Shown here in pieces: positions 1 through 7,900 of a DNA stretch of 13,536 bases. Source of the stretch: DASYML01 sp036399835 (GTDB lineage: Bacteria > Acidobacteriota > Blastocatellia > Pyrinomonadales > Pyrinomonadaceae); the NCBI GenBank assembly GCA_036399835.1, contig DASWMI010000024.1:1-13536 (forward strand), read 5' to 3'. Both the position numbers and the translations under genes were made by a program. The notes under the pieces were generated by a model that did no database searches, had not been told where the DNA came from, and was given only the letters and a program-made list of their open reading frames with translations. How positions within the stretch are numbered: the first letter of the stretch is position 1; each line of letters opens with the position of its first letter.

Positions 1-1956
1 TTTCAGGAAGGCTTGCCCGTGGCCGAGGCCATCAAGGTGCTCGACTTTGGGCTGGCGAAGATTAAGTCCGGTGAACTTCTGGGGTCATTTGTGCAGGCGA
101 AGACGAGCGGGTTGATGGGCTCGCCCTTCTACATGGCTCCCGAACAGTGGTCCGATGAAGAGCCGGACGCGCGCGCGGACATCTACTCGCTCGGCGTGAT
201 TCTCTACCAGATGCTCGGCGGCGATGTGCCCTTCAAAGGCTCTTCCGTCCCTTCGATTATGAAGAAGCATCTGACGATGGAGCCGCCGCCGCTGAGCACG
301 CTCGGCGTACAGGTCTCTCCGGCGGTCGAGTCTGTGGTCCGCCACGCGCTCGAAAAAGAGCCTGAGAGACGGACTCCTTCCGTCTCGACGCTGGTCGCGG
401 AACTGCGCGAGGCCATCGGGACGACCGCGCTCGGCACAGGCTCTTTGAGAAGACAGACCGGCCCGATTGACCCTGAATCGCAGACCGTCCTTTCGATCCC
501 GCACATCTCCATGTCTTCGGGGCAGGCCGGTGGCGACGGAACGATTGTTCGCGTGCTGACGAACCCGCCGCAATCGCGTGTTTACATCAACAGTATTTCG
601 GTCGGGCTGAGCGACGACACTGGACAGCTCATCGTGCCGGACCTGCCGCAGGGCCTGCATCACGTGCGCGTCGTGCACGAGGGTTACGCTGACTGGGAGG
701 ACCAGATCGAGTGCAACGGCGGCGACTGCATGATAGAGGCGCGGCTTGAAGACCTCTTGATCGCAAGCATGCCGGGCGACCCGCTTGCGGGCACGATTAC
801 GGATAACGCGCTCGATGAAAAATCTAAGCAGGAGCTACAATCTTCGCTGGCCGAGCATCAACGCGAAAGGGAAGGGCGGACAGCGACGGGAAATCTGGAC
901 CAGTCCGCAGGGACAGGCTCTTTATCATCCGTACACGCGCAGACGCCCGAGACGGGTCGCAGCTCCACTCAGCCGCAGCTTCATCTGGCGACGCAGGTGA
1001 TGGACGAGAACAGCCTGCGCGGAGCACAGGGGCAGGTCACCGTGCTGCCCGAGCAACAACGCGCGGCTGGTGCTGCTGCTGTCGGCTTGCCGTTTGCGCC
1101 CGCAAAGAAGAAATCTTCCTTGCCGCTGGTCCTGGCTTCTCTGGCCCTGGTGCTCCTGGTCGGAGGCGGTGTCGGCGGATATTTTATGCTCAGACCTAAG
1201 CCAGCCGTCGTCACTCCGCAAGACCCGCCTGGCAAACAACAGAACGGCAAACCGACCGTCGCCATGCATGAGACGGTCGAAATCCCCGGCGGCACGTTTC
1301 AGATGGGACGCAATGGCGGCACGCCCGCCGAGACGCCCGCGCATAACGTGACCGTCAACACCTTCGCCATAGATAAGACTGAGGTGACTAACGCGGAGTA
1401 TGCAGAGTTCGCGCGCGAGACCGGACACGCGCCGCCTGAAGAATGGCTCGGAGGCAAAGTCCCTGCGGGTCAGGACCAGATGCCCGTCGCCGGAGTCTCG
1501 TTTGAAGACGCGCAGGCTTTCGCCGCCTGGCGCTCAAAGCGTGAAGGCGTGACCTATCGCTTGCCGACCGAAGATGAATGGGAATACGTGGCGCGCAACG
1601 GCGACCAGAACGACCTTTATCCCTGGGGCAATGCCTGGGTCGGAACTAACGCCGTGACGAAGGAAGCCGGCGTCGCCTCGCCGCAGCCGGTCGGCTCTTT
1701 CCAGTCGGATAAAACGCGCTGGGGAGTCTATGACGTGATGGGCAACGTGCGCGAGTGGACCTCTTCAAAAGCCTCTTTCTATCAGGGGAATAAAAATCAA
1801 GTGCCTGTGGCGACACGCGATTGGATTATCGTGCGCGGCGGGTCTTTCGTCAGCGATCACAGGGAGATTCCAATCTCTGCGACCTACAGAGACTGGTTTG
1901 CGCCTGCGACTAAGCATCCGACAATCGGTTTTCGTCTCGTGCGCGTTCAGCAGTAA
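1..1956 (+). CDS. Membrane Ser/Thr protein kinase, C-terminal part (kinase C-lobe, PEGA, TM, SUMF1-like domain), 5'-truncated
   Basis: The reading frame is open from the first base, so the gene starts before the window; the glycine-rich loop, VAIK lysine and HRD loop are not visible. The kinase activation segment is clear: DFG at 43-51, APE (MAPEQW) at 136-144, and DIYSLG of subdomain IX at 178-195, with the C-lobe ending near 420. A PEGA-like beta domain follows at about 538-750. A low-complexity linker leads to one transmembrane segment at about 1120-1191. A SUMF1/FGE-type domain fills about 1270-1950 (VEIPGGTFQMG, DKTEVTNAEY, RLPTEDEWEY, YPWGN, GNVREWT, VRGGSF, GFRLVR). In this topology the kinase is cytoplasmic and the SUMF1 domain is outside. 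The SUMF1 part has no cysteine, whereas formylglycine-generating enzymes need active-site cysteines near the C-terminus, so it is probably a binding or sensor module. The likely role, inferred, is to phosphorylate Thr/Ser on partners such as the downstream FHA transporter. Confidence 0.93.
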   Translation, partial: FQEGLPVAEAIKVLDFGLAKIKSGELLGSFVQAKTSGLMGSPFYMAPEQWSDEEPDARADIYSLGVILYQMLGGDVPFKGSSVPSIMKKHLTMEPPPLSTLGVQVSPAVESVVRHALEKEPERRTPSVSTLVAELREAIGTTALGTGSLRRQTGPIDPESQTVLSIPHISMSSGQAGGDGTIVRVLTNPPQSRVYINSISVGLSDDTGQLIVPDLPQGLHHVRVVHEGYADWEDQIECNGGDCMIEARLEDLLIASMPGDPLAGTITDNALDEKSKQELQSSLAEHQREREGRTATGNLDQSAGTGSLSSVHAQTPETGRSSTQPQLHLATQVMDENSLRGAQGQVTVLPEQQRAAGAAAVGLPFAPAKKKSSLPLVLASLALVLLVGGGVGGYFMLRPKPAVVTPQDPPGKQQNGKPTVAMHETVEIPGGTFQMGRNGGTPAETPAHNVTVNTFAIDKTEVTNAEYAEFARETGHAPPEEWLGGKVPAGQDQMPVAGVSFEDAQAFAAWRSKREGVTYRLPTEDEWEYVARNGDQNDLYPWGNAWVGTNAVTKEAGVASPQPVGSFQSDKTRWGVYDVMGNVREWTSSKASFYQGNKNQVPVATRDWIIVRGGSFVSDHREIPISATYRDWFAPATKHPTIGFRLVRVQQ

Positions 1957-1958
1957 AC

Positions 1959-1988
1959 AAAGGTGCGCGCATCGAGCGCCCCTTTTTC
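1959..1988 (+). terminator. Probable rho-independent terminator after the kinase gene
   Basis: Starting three bases after the kinase stop, AAAGGTGCGC (1959-1968) can pair with GCGCCCCTTT (1976-1985), giving nine pairs and one T-C mismatch around a 7-base loop. A T run (1983-1987) ends the structure. It suggests that the kinase transcript largely ends here and that the TPR gene has its own promoter, although I could not identify a convincing one in 1989-2099. Confidence 0.5.
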
Positions 1989-2099
1989 TTCGTCATGCTT
2001 TGGCAGTTTGACTTGGCCCATCAAGAATCAGCGAGCGTCTTTGTGCACGCGAGACAAACTTAGCCCGGGCTTCGACAACCGGATTCAAGAGAGAAGACG

Positions 2100-3365
2100 A
2101 TGAACAGAGCTTATAAATTGATGCTTCCAGTTCTGGCGGGCTGTGTGATGTTTATGCTGGCCGCAGCCTTGAGCGCGCAGGAGGTCGGCGGCGACCTGGG
2201 CGGCAGCACGGGCATCTTCAGGCCGAAGAACCCTGAGACCAAACGGCGCACGCCGAGAAACCTGCGGCCCGTCACGAAACCCGTCGCAAAACCCGGCGCT
2301 GGCACTCCCGGCGGCTCAAGAAGACCCGCGCTCACGCCTGCCGAAATAGAGGAGCGCGTCGAGGATGCGCTTGATGATGGCAACGAGGCGCGCGATGCTC
2401 GCAAATACGCGGAGGCCGAAAAGGCTTACCGAGAGGCTTACGCCCTCAAGGCCAATGACGCGCGTGCCACCTACGGTCTCGGCAACGTCTACACGGACCA
2501 GCAGCGTTGGGATGATGCCGAGAAGGCTTACAGGCAGGCGAGCGGCGCTGACCCCAGGAATGCTGATGTCCTGGTCGCGCTCAGTTATGTACTGGTCCAG
2601 CCGCGCACGGCGGCGGGTAACGCCAGACGGTTTGCCGATGCCGAACAGTTTGCGCGGCGCGCGATACAGCTACAGGAATCGAACGCCATCGCTTACGACC
2701 GTCTGGGAGCGGCGCTCGAAGCGCGCGGCATCTTCAACGCCGATACGGAGCAGGCTTATCGCAAGGCCGTCGAGCTTGACCCGCAGTTCGCCGTCGGTCA
2801 TGTGCATCTCGCCAGGCTGCTCAGAAGATCGAACCGCGCGAGCGAGGCGGAGCCTCTCTACAAACGTGCCACCGACCTGGCGAAGGACGCGCCGACGCTG
2901 GTTCTCATCGCGGACGCGCTCCAATCCGAGCAACGTTGGGATGATTCAGAGCCTGTCCTGCGCCGCGCGCTTGAGCTTGATGCGCGCAATCCGGGCGCGC
3001 TCTTTCTGCTGGGCCGGATGTTCACCGTCAAAAGAAATTATGCGGAGGCCGAAACCTTTCTCAAGCGCGCGATAGAGATCAGCCCGCGCTCGTTTCAGCC
3101 TTACAATATTCTCGCCACAGCTTACCTGGGCGCTGAACGCTATGAGGATGCCGAGCAGACTTACGTGCGCGCAGCCGAACATGCTTCAGCCGGAGACCGC
3201 AAGCAACTGGCGGGCGCGTATGGGCTGGGCGGCGTCGGCGACGGCTACATGAAGGCCGGGCGCGCAGCCGATGCCGTGCGCGCCTACGGGCGTGCGCTGC
3301 AACTCGACCCCGCGAATACGGAGTTGCAAGGCAAGCTGGCAGATGCTCGCGGTAAAATTAAATAA
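2100..3365 (+). CDS. Exported TPR-repeat protein
   Basis: This 421-residue protein starts at an ATG preceded by a weak purine-rich AGAGAG. Residues 1-26 look like a Sec signal peptide, with cleavage predicted after ALSA (26). An LAGC sequence at 12-15 could instead be a lipobox, but the hydrophobic stretch continues past it, so signal peptidase I is favoured. Residues 40-80 form a basic, Pro-rich linker. About nine TPR units follow from residue 86 to 404, with typical W/Y..A...Y..A....P spacing (for example RWDDAEKAYRQASGADP at 136-152 and RAADAVRAYGRALQLDP at 388-404). The unit near 154-194 carries a short insertion. TPR arrays are protein-binding scaffolds, so this is probably a periplasmic adaptor. 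The specific partner is unknown; the neighbouring kinase and exporter genes make a role in an envelope complex plausible. Confidence 0.9.
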   Translation: MNRAYKLMLPVLAGCVMFMLAAALSAQEVGGDLGGSTGIFRPKNPETKRRTPRNLRPVTKPVAKPGAGTPGGSRRPALTPAEIEERVEDALDDGNEARDARKYAEAEKAYREAYALKANDARATYGLGNVYTDQQRWDDAEKAYRQASGADPRNADVLVALSYVLVQPRTAAGNARRFADAEQFARRAIQLQESNAIAYDRLGAALEARGIFNADTEQAYRKAVELDPQFAVGHVHLARLLRRSNRASEAEPLYKRATDLAKDAPTLVLIADALQSEQRWDDSEPVLRRALELDARNPGALFLLGRMFTVKRNYAEAETFLKRAIEISPRSFQPYNILATAYLGAERYEDAEQTYVRAAEHASAGDRKQLAGAYGLGGVGDGYMKAGRAADAVRAYGRALQLDPANTELQGKLADARGKIK

Positions 3366-3471
3366 GGGATTCGAGAATTGATGAGGGCCTCTGCGATGAG
3401 CGATGACAAGATTGAGCTATTGATTCAATCGAAGCATTCACTCAAATCATTTATCCCTCATCCTTCATCCC
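3366..3471. repeat. Intergenic imperfect inverted repeat, copy A
   Basis: GGGAT (3366-3370) and GATGAGGG (3380-3387) can pair with ATCCC (3467-3471) and CCCTCATC (3455-3462), with an asymmetric internal loop between the two stems. The right arm contains TCATCCTTC (3458-3466), a 9-mer that recurs in the right arms of copies B (8415-8423) and C (9997-10005). It starts directly after the TPR gene stop and fills most of the gap to the next gene. This copy is more degenerate than B. Confidence 0.45.
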
Positions 3472-3504
3472 TGACTTTCATTCCTTCTTATTCGAGGCTT
3501 CAAG

Positions 3505-4908
3505 ATGAAACGTTGTCCAAGCTGTAATCGCACTTACGCGGACGATAATCAGAAATTTTGTACGCTTGACGGCGGGCGTCTGGTCACTGAAATGCAGGGA
3601 ACCATGACGCTCAACGATTACGAGATGAATTTCGACCCGAACGCGACCGTTCGCACCGAGCTGTCCGAGCTGGATGTGCCCCCGCCACAGCAGCCCGTCC
3701 CGTCTTACACGCCGGATTTGAATTCGACGCTCGCAGATTCGCCGCCGCAGACCAGCACCATACGCCGTCAGGAGACTGGACCAACGGGGCTGCACACGAC
3801 GCCGCCCGCGCCCGTCTCGCAGCAAACGCAAACTACTCCGTCGCCTGACCCGGAAGAGCAAGACATCTCAGCTCCCTTGCAGGATTTAGCGCAAACCTCT
3901 CAACCTTTGCCGCCGCCGCCGCAAACGCCCGTCCCCGCCTCTGATTTCGGGGCCACGGTCGCCAACGAGCCGCTCGCGCCATCCTTTCCGCAACCGCAAG
4001 CGCCCGTTCAGCCGTCGTCGTCTCTTGAGCAGCCTGCGCAGGCCGCCGCCGCCGCTCAGCCCGCGCGCAAATCCAGAATGGGACTCATCCTCGGACTCAT
4101 CGGAGGCTTTCTCGTTTTAGCGATTGCCATCGCCGCCGTCCTTTTCTTTACCGTCATCAAGCCGCGCTTTCTGGCGAATGCCAATACGAACGTCAACCAG
4201 AATACGAACACAGGACCTAACACGAACGCTAACGCTAATGAGTCCGGCGGCGCGAACGCCAACGGCAATCCGGGCGGCAACATCAACGTGGGCAGCGACA
4301 CCGTGCTCAACGCGCCTCCGGTCGCGCCTCCGCCAGGCTCCGCGAGGTTTGTCAATTCGAGCGCGAGCTTGGACGGTAAGCTCGCAGAGCATTACACGGA
4401 CTTCTCTTTCTACTATCCGCAGGGTTGGACCAAAGACCCTAAATCCGGCATCTCCGGGGCGAGCAACTTCGTCAAGGTCGAGCGCCTCAAGCCTCCGGAT
4501 ATTACGCAGGAGAATTTCGCCGTCGGCTGGTATCAATCGAGCGGGACGTTCGAGGGCGATCAAGAACGCTTTCCCAAGCTGGTTGAAATCCTCAATTCGA
4601 CCTTTGCCAAAAATAGCCAGAGCTTCCCTGAATACCGCAAGGTCTCCGAGGGGGAAACCAGCATCGGTCTCTACAAGGGATACGAATTCCGCTTTGAGAG
4701 CGTGGTCAGGAATACTGCCAACGGCGATGTCAAGCAATGGGGACGGGTCGTCTTCCTTCCCCCCGGCGGCACCGGCGAAAAGAACGGCGTCACGCTCCTG
4801 ATGCTCGCCACCTCGCTCGCGCCGGAACTCGCGAGCGCAGACGATGTCGGCACGAAGGGCGAGCTGCCCATGATTCTAGAGACATTCAGATTCGGTAAAG
4901 AACAATAA
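3505..4908 (+). CDS. Membrane protein: N-terminal zinc ribbon, Pro-rich region, TM, Asn-rich spacer, PsbP-like domain
   Basis: The start ATG is preceded by GAGG (3494-3497) at a 7-base spacing. Of 467 residues, 1-27 form a small zinc-ribbon-like motif (CPSC at 4-7, FCTLDGG at 18-24); only three cysteines are present (4, 7, 19). Residues 56-190 are Pro/Gln/Thr-rich and probably disordered. One transmembrane helix lies at about 193-218. Residues 224-262 are an Asn/Gly/Ala-rich run (NTN, NAN repeats). The C-terminal domain, about 283-464, resembles the PsbP/DUF1795 fold (FSFYYPQGW near 300, the GYEFRFE region, and a final ETFRF strand). With no signal peptide and a mid-chain anchor, the zinc ribbon is probably cytoplasmic and the PsbP-like domain extracytoplasmic. 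The function is unknown. The gene sits between the TPR protein and the FHA transporter, so a role as accessory or signal-transmitting subunit is possible. Thr residues in the disordered arm (NATVRTE at 46-52) are candidate kinase sites, which is inference only. Confidence 0.9.
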   Translation: MKRCPSCNRTYADDNQKFCTLDGGRLVTEMQGTMTLNDYEMNFDPNATVRTELSELDVPPPQQPVPSYTPDLNSTLADSPPQTSTIRRQETGPTGLHTTPPAPVSQQTQTTPSPDPEEQDISAPLQDLAQTSQPLPPPPQTPVPASDFGATVANEPLAPSFPQPQAPVQPSSSLEQPAQAAAAAQPARKSRMGLILGLIGGFLVLAIAIAAVLFFTVIKPRFLANANTNVNQNTNTGPNTNANANESGGANANGNPGGNINVGSDTVLNAPPVAPPPGSARFVNSSASLDGKLAEHYTDFSFYYPQGWTKDPKSGISGASNFVKVERLKPPDITQENFAVGWYQSSGTFEGDQERFPKLVEILNSTFAKNSQSFPEYRKVSEGETSIGLYKGYEFRFESVVRNTANGDVKQWGRVVFLPPGGTGEKNGVTLLMLATSLAPELASADDVGTKGELPMILETFRFGKEQ

Positions 4909-4995
4909 AGCAGGGAACGCGGGAGAGGTGGTCAGTAAAAAAGCTCTTTAATGGCCCATCCCTAAAACCCACTGATTCCTAATCCCCAACTAATT

Positions 4996-7900
4996 ATGAA
5001 AATCGTACTTGTCGAAGAGCGCGTCGGGCAGCAACCAGCCGAGCGCGCGTATGAGGGTGAATCAATCAAGGTCGGGCGTGACCCCGCTACCTGCCAGATT
5101 GTTTTCGACCAGAGGGAATGGCCCATGGTCTCGCGCAAGCACGCGGAGTTTCGCCTGCGCGAAGGTCGCTGCATGCTGGCCGATGTCGGCTCGCGCTTTG
5201 GCACTTTCGTAGACGGCCAGAGAATCGCAGAGCCTGCGGAAGTCAGACAGGGTGCGCGCGTGCAATTCGGCGCGGGTGGACCAGTGCTGCGCGTCGTCAG
5301 GTTTGAGCAGGCGGTCCAGCCGGCCTCCGCTCCCGTGCAGGACCTCGGAGGCATGGAGACTCAGCGCGACATGGCCGTTGACCCTGCCGAAGTCAAAGCC
5401 ATCCAGCAGGCCGCCGCATACAAAGCGCAGGGCGGGCAACAACAGGCCGTGACGCAGTCGCAGCCTGCCGTCCAACGCCCAGCGCCGCCCGTCAAGCCTC
5501 CCGTCGCATCGCCGCCCGCGATTATCGAGATGGTCAACGTCGCCACGGGCAAGCTCGAACGCATCACGCTGACTAAAGAGATAACCCGGCTCGGACGTGA
5601 CCACGAGATGGACGTGGCGCTGGATGCTTCTTCAGCGGTCGTCTCGCGTCGCCATGCCGAGATTAAGCGCATGCAGGGCCAGTATGTCCTCTTCGACCTC
5701 GGTAGCTTTAACGGCACGCTCATCAACGAACAGCGCATCACGCAGCCGACCCCGCTCTTCGACGGCGACCGGATACAGCTCGGGATGGGTGGTCCAATCG
5801 TGCGCTTTGTAGACCCGGCGCATCCCGCGCCCGTGGGAGCGCAGTTTGCGGGGCAGCGCGTCGTGAGCGGAATCGGCGAGGTCGCCGTCGCCCCGGGCGT
5901 CAATCCTGCGCAGAGCGCTCCCGGTGCGCTGATTTCGGGCCAGCACACGATGTTTCTTAACAAGCCCGAGTCGGGGGGCTTGAAGCCGCCAGAGGTGGTC
6001 GCCGCCGACGGCGTGCAGCAGCATCTCCTGATGCAGCGTCTCTTTGAAGGCCGCGCGCAGCTCACGATAGGCCGCGCGCCGGACAACGATATACAGCTCG
6101 ACGGGCTGCAAATCTCCAACCATCACGCGCGCGTCATCAACTCCAACGGCAGCGTCGCGATTGAGGATGTCGGCTCGACCAACGGCGTCTATATCAACGG
6201 CGTGCGCATCACTGCTCGCCGCGTCATACAGGACCGCGATGTGGTCCAGATTGGACCATTCGTCCTGCAAGCCGACCCGCAGCGCGGCGTCGCCGTCTTC
6301 GACACGCGCTCGAAGACGCGTATAGATGCGATAGACATCACGAAGGTCGTCGCGAATCGTTCGGGCGGCGGGAAGATCAAGCTGCTTGATGATGTGGACC
6401 TGACCATCAACCCGAACGAGTTTGTCGGCCTGCTTGGTCCTTCGGGCGCCGGCAAGTCTACGCTGATGGACGCGCTCAACGGTATGCGTCCCGCCACAGA
6501 GGGGCATGTCTTAATCAATAACCTGGACCTCTATCAGCACCTCGACTCGCTCAAACAGTCCATCGGCTATGTCCCGCAGGACGACATCATACACCGCGAG
6601 CTGACGGTCTATCGCACGCTCTATTACGTCGCGCGCCTGCGTCTTTCGCGCGATGTCTCGACGCAGGAGATTGACCAGATCGTCAACGAAGTGATGGACG
6701 TGACGGGTCTTTCCGAAAGGCGCGATGTCCCTGTCGGCCAACTTTCAGGCGGGCAGCGCAAACGCGTCTCCATCGCCGTCGAGCTGATTACGAAGCCCTC
6801 CGTCATCTTCCTTGATGAGCCGACATCGGGTCTTGACCCCGCGACCGAAGAGAAGATTATGAGGCTCTTCCGCCAGATCGCCGAATCCGGGCGGACCGTC
6901 ATCCTGACAACGCACGCGATGGAGAACGTCAAGCTCTTTGACAAAATCGTCGTCATGATGAGAGGCAAGCTGGTCTTCTACGGCTCGCCGAAAGAGGCGC
7001 TGGCCCACATCAAGGCCGACAGCTTCAAAGACCTCTACGACAAACTGGAAGCGCCGATTGACGAGCGCATCGCGAAGCTGCCTTTCCTCCCGCAGGATGC
7101 CTCTAAGGAGCAGAAGCAGGCGCGCAAGCTGGAGAAGGAGAGAATCTCCGAAGAGGTCGCGGAAGAATGGAAGCAGCGTTTCCAGCAGACGGAAATCTAT
7201 AAGCGCAACGTCAAGCAGCCGCTTGAGCGCGTGCGGCCCGAAACGCAAGGGGCTGCCCCGGCCAAGCGTCGCCCGACCGTCACGGATTCGTTGCGGCAGT
7301 GGGGCACGCTCGCGCGCAGATATATGGAGGTCTTAGGACGCGACAGGTTTAACCTGCTGATTCTTTTCGCGCAGGCCCCGATTATAGCCCTCCTTACCTA
7401 CATCGTCGTCAGCAGCACGGCGACGCGTGACTTTCCTTATTTTGTGCTCTCGCTGGTCGCCGTCTGGTTTGGCACGAGCGTTTCCGCGCGCGAGATTATA
7501 CGCGAGCGCGCAGTCTATAACCGCGAGCGGATGGTCAACCTGGGCCTGCTGCCTTATGTCGGCTCAAAGCTTTTCGTGCTCGCTCTGATAGTCGGCGTGC
7601 AATGTACACTACTCTTCGGCTCGCTCAAGCTCTTTGACCTCGCGGGGGAATCCGGTCTCGTAGGCTTTAAGCTGCCGGGCGTACTCTTCGGCATCCCGCA
7701 ACTTATCGTCATGATCCTGACGGGAATGGTCGGCATCGCGCTCGGTCTCTTTATCTCGTCCATCGTCAAAACCTCCGAGATGGCGACGAGCCTCGTCCCG
7801 CTCATCCTGATTCCGCAGATACTCTTCTCGGGGCTGGTCGGTGTGCCGACCGGACTCTCAAAGCTCGTCGGGCTGACGATGCCCGCCACCTGGGCCTTTG

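Noticed and set aside
85..678. Minus-strand open frame of 197 codons opposite the kinase
   Set aside because: It lies fully opposite a clear kinase/PEGA gene, is very Arg-rich with no recognisable domain, and is a typical shadow of GC-rich coding DNA.
2008..2036. TTGACT as a -35 box for the TPR gene
   Set aside because: No acceptable -10 box lies 16-18 bases downstream (the sequence there is GC-rich).
2062..2071. Perfect palindrome AGCCCGGGCT upstream of the TPR gene
   Set aside because: A 10-base GC palindrome without flanking support is expected by chance in such GC-rich DNA; no second copy was seen.
2365..3075. Plus-strand open frame of 236 codons overlapping the TPR gene in another frame
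   Set aside because: It is an Arg/Ser-rich shadow; the TPR frame shows clear repeat periodicity and a signal peptide.
4979..4987. CTAATCCCC before the FHA transporter, the reverse complement of GGGGATTAG at 10478-10486
   Set aside because: A single shared 9-mer with no inverted-repeat structure at 4979; probably chance, so not added to the repeat family.
5632..6507. Minus-strand open frame of 291 codons opposite the FHA transporter
   Set aside because: The plus strand here encodes intact FHA2 and FHA3 and the Walker A motif. The opposite frame gives low-complexity Arg/Asp-rich sequence with no family resemblance.
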